From UBA9732 sp963599445 (GTDB taxonomy: Bacteria; Spirochaetota; Spirochaetia; Sphaerochaetales; Sphaerochaetaceae): DNA of 64,000 nt. The position numbers and the translations under genes are program-made. Numbering within the stretch: the first letter of the stretch is position 1; each line of letters starts with the position of its first letter. Below, piece after piece: positions 16,365-23,747 of this stretch. The notes below the pieces were generated by a model. That model searched no databases, was not told the DNA's origin, and was given only the letters and a program-made list of their open reading frames with translations. The DNA is taken from contig CAVBWZ010000005.1 of the NCBI GenBank assembly GCA_963599445.1, positions 91,398-155,397 of the forward strand. The letters are read 5' to 3'.

Positions 16365-16440
16365 GTTATAGCTGTTTCATACAACGTTTGTCAATAGTTT
16401 TTTAATGTTTGTCGATAATTTTTAAATGTTTAAAACAAGC
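16365..16440 (-). promoter_or_regulatory. DUF2975/XRE promoter with three 21-bp-spaced direct repeats
   Basis: On the minus strand, TTGACA (16389-16394), an 18-bp spacer and TATAAC (16365-16370) precede the DUF2975 gene. On the plus strand GTTTGTCAATA (16386), GTTTGTCGATA (16407) and GTTTAAAAC (16428) recur at exactly 21-bp intervals, two helical turns. The first covers the -35 box. Confidence 0.8.
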
Positions 16441-16475
16441 CGATTCTCTCATAAAACAAAAGACGCAGGAGGCGG

Positions 16476-16892
16476 TCAATGCCCCTTGCGTCTTTCCCTT
16501 TTCTTCTGTTGCTTGAGCTCGAACAGCAGTTTCTCATTCAAGAGCCTCTCAGAACGAATACTTGATTTCCGTTCGCTCTTTGCCTGCTCTTGCTGGATTT
16601 TCAAGGCCTGCTGCGATTTTGTACCAACACCTTGGCTTCGCATCACCTTCTTCGCAATCCTCAAAGCACGCTTTGGATTCAGAGAATCCTCTCTTGCAAC
16701 AGCTGTCACAGCAGGACCGAACTTCAAATCGTAGTAGTGGTCAACCACGAATTGAAGGATTTGTGCATCGGATGGCTCGGCCCCGAAAACGAATCTCGCA
16801 ACGGAGAGCCTATCGCCTTCGATACGCTCGAACACACCCACCCAAAACGGCTCCTCAAAGAAAACCGTACACATTCCTGTCACTTTACCCAT
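16476..16892 (-). CDS. yjdF: YjdF family protein (DUF2992)
   Basis: A 138-residue protein matching the YjdF/DUF2992 family: the opening GKVTGMCTVFFEEPFWVGVFER, the core FVFGAEPSDAQILQFVVDHYYDLKF, and a very basic helical tail (KRALRIAKKVMRSQGVGTKSQQALKIQQ..KKRERRKG). In Firmicutes yjdF lies behind the azaaromatic-sensing yjdF riboswitch, and the protein is thought to counter such compounds, though its activity is not established. Here too a GC-rich structured leader of about 170 bases precedes it. The ribosome site AGGAGGG is complementary to CCCTCCC in that leader. Confidence 0.85.
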   Translation of the reverse strand: MGKVTGMCTVFFEEPFWVGVFERIEGDRLSVARFVFGAEPSDAQILQFVVDHYYDLKFGPAVTAVAREDSLNPKRALRIAKKVMRSQGVGTKSQQALKIQQEQAKSERKSSIRSERLLNEKLLFELKQQKKRERRKGH

Positions 16893-17062
16893 GACACCCT
16901 CCTATACCGATGTCGATGAGCAAGGAACGGACGACCTGGAGGGAGGGTTACTTACCTTCCTTCTTAACCACAAAGACCAAGAAGGAAGACGGCCGGGCTA
17001 CCTACCGGCTCTAGCCCACATTGAGAACTCGCCCCCAAGAGGTGGACATTGCGTTTTTATCC
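16893..17062 (-). ncRNA. Structured leader of yjdF, candidate yjdF-type riboswitch
   Basis: On the transcript: a long-range stem CCCACa/GTGG-type near the 5' end, GGGCTA/TAGCCC (plus-strand arms 16995-17000 and 17012-17017) with an overlapping alternative GCCGG/CCGGC, a perfect 10-bp hairpin CTTCCTTCTT/AAGAAGGAAG (arms 16956-16965 and 16979-16988), and an anti-Shine-Dalgarno (16942-16948) perfectly complementary to the ribosome site (16896-16902). The layout fits translational switching. Assignment to the known yjdF motif rests on gene context, not on a covariance search. Confidence 0.65.
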
Positions 17063-17080
17063 TTGCAAACTTTCCATGAA

Positions 17081-17160
17081 ATGTACCAAAAATCTCGAAA
17101 TCCATAGTTTTTGTGCATCAAGATGCACAAAATACTGTAAAAAGGAAAATTTTGGTACAT
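17081..17160. repeat. Nested perfect inverted repeats between yjdF leader and cupin gene
   Basis: The outer 12-bp arms ATGTACCAAAAT (17081-17092) and ATTTTGGTACAT (17149-17160) enclose inner 11-bp arms TTTTGTGCATC (17109-17119) and GATGCACAAAA (17122-17132) with a 2-base loop. No T-run follows on either strand. It could be an operator pair for the yjdF transcript or a terminator-like structure for the cupin gene. Confidence 0.7.
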
Positions 17161-17193
17161 TTTCCAGTGCAATCACTAACACATATAAGCAAG

Positions 17194-17547
17194 TTAATCA
17201 ATCACAGCATCCGTTGCAGTGTAGCCTTCCAGTGAACCGGCCTTGGTCTGGATGCATATGTATGTGATTGGAGAATTGGAAGCTGCAAAGAACTGTCTCT
17301 TGGCAACTGGTGATATGCGAAGCCAATCGCCTGCAACAAGTTCAACGGCCTCTCCGTCCACAACGACTTTTCCTGAGCCGGAAACAACTCCATAAATCTC
17401 CTCGTTGTTCCTGTGGAAATGAACGAACGGTACACAGGCTCCAGCAGGAAGTGTGTTTATGCTTACTTCTGCTCCAGTAAGCGCCAATGCATCATGAAGC
17501 TCCACCCTAGCCTCTTCTCCAACGTGTGTCTTTGCAAAATTCTTCAT
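17194..17547 (-). CDS. Small cupin-domain protein
   Basis: A 117-residue single-domain cupin. PFVHFHRNNEEIYGVVSGSGKVVVDG is motif 1 with the HxH and Glu metal ligands, and ELVAGDWLRISPVAKRQFF is the second motif. It is probably a small metal-binding enzyme or sensor of unknown substrate. GGAGGACATAAAC precedes the ATG. The promoter carries two palindromes of the same type as that before the adjacent rrf2-family gene, so the Rrf2 protein probably represses it. Confidence 0.87.
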   Translation of the reverse strand: MKNFAKTHVGEEARVELHDALALTGAEVSINTLPAGACVPFVHFHRNNEEIYGVVSGSGKVVVDGEAVELVAGDWLRISPVAKRQFFAASNSPITYICIQTKAGSLEGYTATDAVID

Positions 17548-17599
17548 GTTTATGTCCTCCTACGAAGAGGAACTTTCAAAGTCCCTCAGAAAACTTAAT

Positions 17600-17663
17600 T
17601 GTAACCATATTGGTTACATCAAACACTTATATCAAAACCTAATTGTAATGTCAATGGTTACAA
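17600..17663 (-). promoter_or_regulatory. Cupin promoter with two Rrf2-type operators
   Basis: On the minus strand, TTGACA (17649-17654), 17 bp and TATAAG (17626-17631). Operator 1, TGTAACCA-TAT-TGGTTACA (17600-17618), is a perfect palindrome near +10. Operator 2, TTGTAA-N9-TTACAA (17643-17663), covers the -35 box. A third copy lies before rrf2 at 18196-18216. Confidence 0.85.
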
Positions 17664-17703
17664 CAAAGGAAAACGAACAAAGACATCGGTCTAAGAAAGA
17701 ATG

Positions 17704-18144
17704 CTACATCTTGGATTCGAGGATTGCTTGGAAATCCTTTTCGATATCGGCCAGTGTCGTTGTGGAGAGCGAGGTTTCGAAGGCCTTTTGTGCGGCTTCC
17801 AGCTTGGGGTCGAGGACGGTGTGGATGTTGCGGCCCACGGGACACATGGAGTTGGGGTTTTCGTGGAAGTGGAACAGCTCGCTTTCAGGAGTACACTCTA
17901 CGGCCTTGTAGATGTCAAGAAGCGTTATGTTGGAAAGCGGACGCGCGATTGCAACACCTCCAGTTCCCCGTGCAACATCGATGAGACCTGCTGCCTTTAG
18001 CTGTTGCAGAAGTTTTCGCACGACTACGGGGTTCGTGCCTATGCTGCCGGCCATGAGATCGCTTGTGACCTTCATATCACGAGAAAAGACATCTACAAGT
18101 GCGAACATGTGGACTGCCATTGTAAAGCGGCTGGATATCTGCAC
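17704..18144 (-). CDS. Rrf2-family transcriptional regulator (YwnA-like)
   Basis: A 146-residue Rrf2 protein with an N-terminal winged helix (SSRFTMAVHMFALVDV..TSDLMAGSIGTNPVVVRKLLQQLKAAGLI) and a wing GTGGVAIAR. Only one Cys (NSMCPVGRN) is present, so it lacks the three-Cys iron-sulfur site of IscR/NsrR and resembles the YwnA/CymR branch that senses by other means. It starts with GTG at 18144, supported by GGAGG eight bases upstream. The TTGTAA-N9-TTACAA palindrome at its own promoter and two more at the cupin promoter define its likely regulon. Confidence 0.9.
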   Translation of the reverse strand: MQISSRFTMAVHMFALVDVFSRDMKVTSDLMAGSIGTNPVVVRKLLQQLKAAGLIDVARGTGGVAIARPLSNITLLDIYKAVECTPESELFHFHENPNSMCPVGRNIHTVLDPKLEAAQKAFETSLSTTTLADIEKDFQAILESKM

Positions 18145-18195
18145 GGCCTTTGCCTCCGGTTTGGTTAACCCCTGTCAATGATAGCACGAATACTG

Positions 18196-18216
18196 TTGTA
18201 ATGTACATGATTACAA
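18196..18216. promoter_or_regulatory. Rrf2-type operator upstream of rrf2 gene
   Basis: Perfect palindrome TTGTAAT-GTACATG-ATTACAA, the same family as the two cupin-promoter sites. It implies autoregulation. It is followed by a short tandem array of TTTTAAG units at 18219-18246. Confidence 0.82.
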
Positions 18217-18250
18217 CGGGTTTTAAGTTTTAAGTTTTAAGTTTGAAATG

Positions 18251-18330
18251 CGCGCATCAGGGCGTATCACGGCGGACTACGGCGCATCAAAGCGTATCAA
18301 GGCGTATTAAGGCGCATCAGGACGCATAAA
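18251..18330 (+). repeat. 10-bp phased repeat tract (eight units)
   Basis: Eight consecutive decamers without gaps: CGCGCATCAG, GGCGTATCAC, GGCGGACTAC, GGCGCATCAA, AGCGTATCAA, GGCGTATTAA, GGCGCATCAG and GACGCATAAA; consensus GGCGYATCAR. It lies between the rrf2 promoter and the hydA terminator. Its period matches the DNA helical turn. Confidence 0.85.
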
Positions 18331-18364
18331 ACCAGAACCAAGGCCACTCCAAAAATGCAAAGCC

Positions 18365-18399
18365 CCAAAAACAAAAAGGGCCGCTTTCGCAGCCCCTTT
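18365..18399 (-). terminator. Intrinsic terminator of the hydCBA operon
   Basis: On the minus strand, an 11-bp stem (AAAGGGGCTGC / GCGGCCCTTT, one G-U pair) with a GAAA tetraloop is followed by TTTTTGTTTTT. It lies 34 bp after the hydA stop. Confidence 0.92.
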
Positions 18400-18432
18400 G
18401 AAAAATCAAAAACTTGGGAGAAACCAAGAAAC

Positions 18433-20124
18433 TCACTTCTTCTTGTAATGCACATGCAAAAGCTCGTGCTCGCGGCCCTTGAGGAGCCTGTCGTACAGAG
18501 CCTGGACCGATGCATTGGACTCGGAGTGGCGGATGCTCAGCATCCTATCGGTGTCGTAGAGGCCCTTGCCGCGGGTCTTGCGGACATCGGCATGGACGAA
18601 CGGCTGACCACCGCCTGCGACGCAGCCGCCAGGACAGGCCATGATCTCGATGATATCGAACTTCTCACCGTTCTTGAGCATACCCAAGAGCTTTTCAGCG
18701 TTTGCAAGGCCGCTTGCCACACCAATGCGGAGTCCCACGCCATCCTCTGTAGTAAGTTCGAAGATCTTAAGACCCTCGTTGCCACGCTCACCTACATTGG
18801 AGAGCTTCATGAGTGCAGAGCGGGACTTGTCCTTGACTACGTTTCTGAGAACGGCTTCCGTGACACCACCTGTGACACCAAAGATGACGGCGGCACCGGA
18901 CGCGTTGTCGTAAGGATGGTCCACAGGCTCAGGGTCTATCTCGTTGAGCAGTATGCCGGCTTCCTTGAGCATGTGCGTGAGCTCATCTGTGGTTATGACG
19001 GCATCCACATTGCGAGAACCGTCCTTTCCAAGGAACTCTTCACGCTGGGCTTCGAACTTCTTGGCGGTACAAGGCATGACTGCCACATGGAAGAGCTTCT
19101 TGCCACGTTCCTGGCGCTCCTCCTTGATTACGGATGCGAACATCTCCATTGGAGAGCGGCATGTAGAGACATTCTCCATAAGCTCAGGATGCTTCTTCTC
19201 GCAGTACTGGATCCATGCAGGGCAGCATGAGGTTATGATTGGAAGCCTCTTCCCTTCCTTGAGTCTTTCAAGGAACTCCTTGGACTCCTCAAGAACGGTT
19301 ATGTCAGCGCCAAACGAAGTATCGAAGACCTCATCGAAGCCCATCTTCCTCAAAGCTGCGAATATGAGACCGGAAACGTCTTTTCCTTCAGGTATTCCAG
19401 CGACATTGCCAAGAGCGACCCTCACTGCAGGTGCAACCTGAACGACCGTCTTCACAGAGGGATTGGAGATTGCATCCCATACCTTCTGGATTTCACTGCG
19501 GGCGGTGATGGCACCTGTTGGACATGCGACGGCGCACTGGCCGCAGCCTACGCACATAGTCTCAGAAAGAGGCTTTCCAAAGGCTGTTGAGATAAGCATC
19601 TTGGAACCGCGGAACGCAAAGTCTATCGCACCAACGTTCTGCACTTCGTGGCAGGTCCTTACGCAGTCGCCGCAAAGGATGCATTTGCCGGAATCGAAGA
19701 CGATGGAAGCGGACGAATTGGTGACCTTGTTGTCATCGGCCCTGTTTGGGAAGCGGACGCCCTCAATATTGAAGCGAACCGCAAGGTCCTGGAGTTTGCA
19801 GGACTTGTTGTTGGCGCATGTCGTGCAGTCGCGGCAGTGGTTTGCAAGAAGAAGTTCAAGAATGTTCTTCCTGTATTTCCTAAGACGCGCGGTGTTGGTC
19901 TTTATGCTCATGCCAGCCCTTGGAGGCGTGGAGCATGCGGTGTAGAGGTTGCCCCTCTCATCCTCGACCATGCACATGCGGCAGGCACCATATATGGAGA
20001 GATCCGTGTGGTAGCAGAACGTAGGCAGCTTGACTCCGGTCTTCCTTATGACCTGAAGCATGTTCTTTTCGCCATCGATGGCTACGGGTACTCCATCTAC
20101 ATACATGTACTCGGTGTTCTTCAT
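18433..20124 (-). CDS. hydA: NADH-dependent [FeFe] hydrogenase, catalytic subunit
   Basis: A 563-residue group A3-type [FeFe] hydrogenase. In order: an N-terminal [2Fe-2S] domain (C37, C48, C51, C64), the NuoG-like HC3 cluster region (HCRDCTTCANNKSCK, about 97-110), two [4Fe-4S] motifs (CILCGDCVRTC at 148, CVGCGQCAVACP at 191), then the H-cluster loops TSCCPAWIQYCEKKHPE (about 299), MPCTAKKFEAQ (about 350) and MACPGGCVAGGGQP (about 490). Such subunits work with HydB and HydC in electron-confurcating or NADH-linked H2 evolution. AAGGAGG overlaps the hydB stop region, two bases before the ATG. Last gene of the operon. Maturases HydEFG are not in the window. Confidence 0.95.
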   Translation of the reverse strand: MKNTEYMYVDGVPVAIDGEKNMLQVIRKTGVKLPTFCYHTDLSIYGACRMCMVEDERGNLYTACSTPPRAGMSIKTNTARLRKYRKNILELLLANHCRDCTTCANNKSCKLQDLAVRFNIEGVRFPNRADDNKVTNSSASIVFDSGKCILCGDCVRTCHEVQNVGAIDFAFRGSKMLISTAFGKPLSETMCVGCGQCAVACPTGAITARSEIQKVWDAISNPSVKTVVQVAPAVRVALGNVAGIPEGKDVSGLIFAALRKMGFDEVFDTSFGADITVLEESKEFLERLKEGKRLPIITSCCPAWIQYCEKKHPELMENVSTCRSPMEMFASVIKEERQERGKKLFHVAVMPCTAKKFEAQREEFLGKDGSRNVDAVITTDELTHMLKEAGILLNEIDPEPVDHPYDNASGAAVIFGVTGGVTEAVLRNVVKDKSRSALMKLSNVGERGNEGLKIFELTTEDGVGLRIGVASGLANAEKLLGMLKNGEKFDIIEIMACPGGCVAGGGQPFVHADVRKTRGKGLYDTDRMLSIRHSESNASVQALYDRLLKGREHELLHVHYKKK

Positions 20125-20126
20125 AC

Positions 20127-22028
20127 TCAGGCCTCCTTGATTGCATTGAACTTACAGGTCGCTATACAGGAACCGCAGCGTATGCACTTGGTCAGATCTA
20201 TGTTGAAAGGCTCCTTTATCTTGCCGCTTATGGCGCCGACTGGACACTTTCTTGAGCAGGCGGAGCAGCCTTTGCATGTCAGTGGATCTATGTATATTCT
20301 CTTGAGTTTCTGGCACTGGCCCGCAGGACACTTCTTCTGATAGACGTGAGCTTCGTACTCGTCCCTGAAGTTCTTTATGGTACTCACGACAGGGTTTGGT
20401 GCGGACTTTCCAAGACCGCACAATGCAGTGTTGGAGATCGTATCGCTGAGCTCTTCAAGAAGCTCTATGTCCCCTTCGTTTCCATTGCCTTCGACTATGC
20501 GTTCAAGGATTTCAAGCATCCTCTTCGTTCCTTCGCGGCATGGAACGCACTTTCCGCAGGACTCGTTCTGGGTGAAGTGCATGAAGAACCTTGCAACCTC
20601 AACCATACATGTGTGGCTGTCCATTACGACAAGGCCGCCGGATCCAATCATGGCCCCAATCTTCTTGAGGGTATCGAAATCAAGAGGGAGATCCAAATGG
20701 TCCTTGGTAAGACATGCACCGGACGGGCCTCCGATCTGAACGGCCTTGAACTCACCGTCACCACGCATACCACCGCCTATGTCGAATATTATCTTCCTAA
20801 GCGTGGTACCCATAGGGACTTCTATGAGACCAGTGTTTGTGATGTTTCCGGTAAGGGCGAACGCCTTGGTTCCAGGGCTTGTGGGGGTTCCAATGGAAAG
20901 ATACCACTTTGCGCCCTTGCTTATGATCTGAGAAACGGTGGCGAACGTCTCAACGTTGTTGAGGACCGTTGGGCTGTCGAAAAGGCCATGCTCCGTCGTC
21001 CTTGGAGGCTTGACCCTTGGGAAGCCTCTCTTTCCCTCGATGGAGGCCGTAAGTGCAGAGCCCTCGCCGCATACGAACGCACCTGCGCCCTTTGCGATGT
21101 GGATTCTGAACGAAAAGCCTGAACCCATGATATCGTCGCCAAGAAGACCAAGCTCCTCGGCCTGGGCTATGGCGTTCGTAAGTCTTCTGACGGCCAAAGG
21201 ATATTCCGCTCTCACATAGATATAGCCTTCCTGTGCGCCAACTGCGACGCCTGCTATCATCATTCCTTCAAGCATCCTGTGTGGGTCGCCTTCCATGATG
21301 GACCTGTCCATGAACGCACCTGGGTCTCCCTCGTCGCCGTTGCACACGACATATTTGTGCTCACCCTTGGCTCGACGCACCTGCTCCCATTTCCTACCGG
21401 TTGGGAATCCACCGCCTCCACGGCCACGGAGCATGGACAAGGAGACCTCGGACACAATGTCATCGGGCTGCATATCGAAGAGGGCCTTCTCAAGCGCCTC
21501 GTAGCCGCCGATTGCGATGTATTCGTTTATGCTGTCTGCATCTATCTTGCCGCAATGCTCAAGGACGACACGCGTCTGCTGCTTGTAGAACGGGATATCC
21601 TCCTGCTTGCGGTAGACCTCGTCGCCAATCCTATAGGCCAACCGGTCCACGCACTCGCCGTTCTTGATCGTCTTCTCGACGATCTCATTGCAATCGTCGA
21701 CCTTGACCTTGGTATACAACCACCCCTGAGGCTCGATTCTCACAAGGGGGCCCATCTCACAGAAGCCATGGCAACCGCTCTTTTTAAGGCCGATGCTGTT
21801 GTCATGAGGCTCTTTTTCAAGGGATACTTCCACATTCAGGCCATTGTTCTCCATTTGGGCCTTGAGATTTTCGTATATCTTGAGGGAACCGCCAGCAACA
21901 CATCCGGTACCACCGCAGACGATGATCTTGCTCGTCTGGGAGGCATAGGCCTTAGTCATGGTCTCCCTTAGCTTCTGGAGATCCTTTCTGCTCTTTATAG
22001 CCTTTGTTTTCATGGCGTTTGCACTCAT
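20127..22028 (-). CDS. hydB: Hydrogenase flavoprotein subunit HydB (NuoF-like)
   Basis: A 633-residue subunit with three parts: an N-terminal thioredoxin-like [2Fe-2S] domain (CGGTGCVAGG..CHGFCEMG), the NuoF core with NADH/FMN loops (LRGRGGGGFPTGRKWE, CNGDEGDPGAFMDR) and the [4Fe-4S] motif SCGKCVPCREGTKRM, and a C-terminal two-cluster ferredoxin (CKGCSACSRKCPVG, CIRCGSCIATCKFN). It oxidises or reduces NAD(P)H and exchanges electrons with HydA and ferredoxin. The start overlaps the hydC stop (ATGA), with AGGAGG upstream. Confidence 0.95.
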   Translation of the reverse strand: MSANAMKTKAIKSRKDLQKLRETMTKAYASQTSKIIVCGGTGCVAGGSLKIYENLKAQMENNGLNVEVSLEKEPHDNSIGLKKSGCHGFCEMGPLVRIEPQGWLYTKVKVDDCNEIVEKTIKNGECVDRLAYRIGDEVYRKQEDIPFYKQQTRVVLEHCGKIDADSINEYIAIGGYEALEKALFDMQPDDIVSEVSLSMLRGRGGGGFPTGRKWEQVRRAKGEHKYVVCNGDEGDPGAFMDRSIMEGDPHRMLEGMMIAGVAVGAQEGYIYVRAEYPLAVRRLTNAIAQAEELGLLGDDIMGSGFSFRIHIAKGAGAFVCGEGSALTASIEGKRGFPRVKPPRTTEHGLFDSPTVLNNVETFATVSQIISKGAKWYLSIGTPTSPGTKAFALTGNITNTGLIEVPMGTTLRKIIFDIGGGMRGDGEFKAVQIGGPSGACLTKDHLDLPLDFDTLKKIGAMIGSGGLVVMDSHTCMVEVARFFMHFTQNESCGKCVPCREGTKRMLEILERIVEGNGNEGDIELLEELSDTISNTALCGLGKSAPNPVVSTIKNFRDEYEAHVYQKKCPAGQCQKLKRIYIDPLTCKGCSACSRKCPVGAISGKIKEPFNIDLTKCIRCGSCIATCKFNAIKEA

Positions 22029-22510
22029 CTTGCATCCTCCTTGACCTTGAGGCTGTAGATGACCTCCATGGCTTTGTCTGGCGTCATTGCCGGATGGACC
22101 TCGTCGTTCACCGTCATGACAGGGGCGAGTCCGCAGGCACCAAGACAGGAAACCGTCTCGATTGTGAAAAGCTGGTCGTCAGTGGTCTTCTTCTGAGCCG
22201 TGACGCCAAGCTCGGACCTGACACGTTCCAGAATTGGAACCGAGCCTCTGACATGGCAGGCGGTTCCGTCGCAGAACTTGATGACGTACTTGCCCTTCTT
22301 CTCCAAAGAGAAGTTCTCATAGAAGGTAGCTACGCTGTAGATGCGGGCTTCGCTCATATCAAGCTTTGCAGCCAGATAAGGGAAGACCTCCTCCGGCAGA
22401 TAATGGTAGTGTTCCTGTATCGTCTGCAGTATTGCAATGATGGAGGACTGCTTTGCGCCGCACTTGGCCAGAGCCTCGTCCACAATCGAATAGTCGAATG
22501 CCTCAGGCAT
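22025..22510 (-). CDS. hydC: Hydrogenase [2Fe-2S] subunit HydC (NuoE-like)
   Basis: A 161-residue NuoE homologue with a helical N-terminus (IIAILQTIQEHYHYLPEEVFPYLA) and a thioredoxin-like [2Fe-2S] domain with ligands in CDGTACHVRG and CLGACGLAPV. It is the first gene of hydCBA, so the trimer is encoded together. AAGGAG precedes the ATG. A T-rich stretch without an obvious consensus promoter lies upstream. Confidence 0.95.
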   Translation of the reverse strand: MPEAFDYSIVDEALAKCGAKQSSIIAILQTIQEHYHYLPEEVFPYLAAKLDMSEARIYSVATFYENFSLEKKGKYVIKFCDGTACHVRGSVPILERVRSELGVTAQKKTTDDQLFTIETVSCLGACGLAPVMTVNDEVHPAMTPDKAMEVIYSLKVKEDAR

Positions 22511-22659
22511 GTAGGTCTCCTTTTTTTTAGTAAATGTTCGGGTTGCGCTTCATATTACAATAAAAGAAACTTCAAAAAAAAGCACATTGAGGAAAAAATA
22601 TAATGTTTTGTTATGAAAAGAACCTAGCTGAAGCCTACAAACCCTCCACTCTATATGGA

Positions 22660-23526
22660 CTACATGCGACCAACACCCTTCAGAAAACTGTTTTTCGCAT
22701 TCTGCAGAGTGTCATCCGATTCATCGTATGCATCATACGGAGCATTGGGGTCGTGAACCCTCTTCTTGAACGGAGAACACAGTTTTTCCTTATGTGCAAA
22801 CGCAAACCCAAAGTCGGACGTCCACCCCGTATGACCTGTTATGAACAACGGCTTGAGCCCTCGCTTCTTGAGCTTGGACTCCAAGTCGGCCAAGGATCTT
22901 ACCGCAAGTTTGTTGTCCTCCGCCAATCCCGATATGAAGCTGTATCCTCCGTCTGCGCCAAACCATAGAGTGTCCCCAGTGAAGAGATACTTGTCGTCTA
23001 CAAGATAGACCATGTGACCCCAAGTATGGCCAGGAACAAGGAAGCACTCTATCTTTATGCCGCCTATATTAAGTATCTGGCCATCATGGAGAAGAACTTT
23101 CTCGTTGTTTATCGTCACCTGTGGAAGTTTATAGAGATGGTACACCACCCTACGGCGAACCTCTCCAGTAAGGTATCTGTTTTCAATCTCACCTATGTAC
23201 AGCTTGGCATCTCTGAAAAGACCCGGGCTATCGGCCTCAACGGCACCCACATGATCCGTGTCCTGATGGGTTATCAGAATGTCGTGTATACTCTTTGGGT
23301 CTATCCCAAGCCAGTCCATCTTCTCGGCAAGCCTATCGTAGTTGTATCCCGCGTCTATCATGATGGTAGTACCATCCTTGCGGTAGAAGAAGATGTTGGC
23401 GACCCATTCACGGACGCAGGCTACATGCTCGTCTATCCAACCGGTGTTCAAAGGCTTGAAGATCTCCTTGCCTCTGTACATCCTGCTCATTGCCTTTCTC
23501 TGAAATTCAGTCGCCTTCTTTGACAT
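22660..23526 (-). CDS. MBL-fold metallo-hydrolase
   Basis: A 288-residue metallo-beta-lactamase-fold hydrolase. The metal motifs are ITHQDTDHVGA (about 90), PGHTWGH, FTGDTLWFG and ITGHTG. The second residue of the usual HxHxDH motif is replaced (HQDTDH), so the metal set has an Asp where His is usual. The fold includes lactonases, glyoxalases and thiolesterases. The substrate is unknown. The start at ATG 23526 has AAGGAG. The 20-residue extension to 23586 lies in the promoter. A GGTTAGA-N4-TCTAACC palindrome at +1 suggests TetR control shared with the methyltransferase and ABC transporter genes. Confidence 0.85.
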   Translation of the reverse strand: MSKKATEFQRKAMSRMYRGKEIFKPLNTGWIDEHVACVREWVANIFFYRKDGTTIMIDAGYNYDRLAEKMDWLGIDPKSIHDILITHQDTDHVGAVEADSPGLFRDAKLYIGEIENRYLTGEVRRRVVYHLYKLPQVTINNEKVLLHDGQILNIGGIKIECFLVPGHTWGHMVYLVDDKYLFTGDTLWFGADGGYSFISGLAEDNKLAVRSLADLESKLKKRGLKPLFITGHTGWTSDFGFAFAHKEKLCSPFKKRVHDPNAPYDAYDESDDTLQNAKNSFLKGVGRM

Positions 23527-23549
23527 GGAACACTCCTTGGGGACATGTT

Positions 23550-23603
23550 GGTTAGACACGTCTAACCTATTGCAATATATACGCAAGCCTTCGAATCTGT
23601 CAA
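23550..23603 (-). promoter_or_regulatory. MBL hydrolase promoter with TetR-type operator (site 1)
   Basis: On the minus strand, TTGACA (23598-23603), an 18-bp spacer and TATATT (23574-23579). The 18-bp palindrome GGTTAGACACGTCTAACC (23550-23567) begins at about +1. Sister sites occur at 35208-35225 and 61247-61264. Confidence 0.85.
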
Positions 23604-23648
23604 TTGGTAGAAGTTGGTATTCATGATGACAAGGAAAAACAAAAGTAC

Positions 23649-23709
23649 GAAAAACTGAAGTGCTACTTTAATTTTTCAATGAAATTCTGAAGTGGCGCTT
23701 TAGTTTTTC
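23649..23709. repeat. Two 29-bp imperfect palindromes before AAA/DUF4143 ATPase
   Basis: Copies at 23649-23677 and 23681-23709 share CTGAAGTG..CTTTA.TTTTTC and are each roughly self-complementary (GAAAAA..TTTTTC). They start 32 bp apart, about three helical turns. They lie 40-100 bp before the ATPase start and may bind a regulator. Confidence 0.75.
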
Positions 23710-23747
23710 GACATTTTCTAGTAATATCAAGCTAGGAGAACGACAAT

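Noticed and set aside
17109..17132. Intrinsic terminator for the cupin gene
   Set aside because: The hairpin is perfect, but no T-run follows on the minus strand, so it was listed only as an inverted repeat.
19648..20340. Plus-strand frame of 230 codons opposite hydA/hydB
   Set aside because: It is a shadow of the hydrogenase genes, whose cysteine motifs are unambiguous.
23586..23586. Start of the MBL gene at 23586
   Set aside because: That start lies at the -10 region and over the operator; the ATG at 23526 has a good ribosome site.
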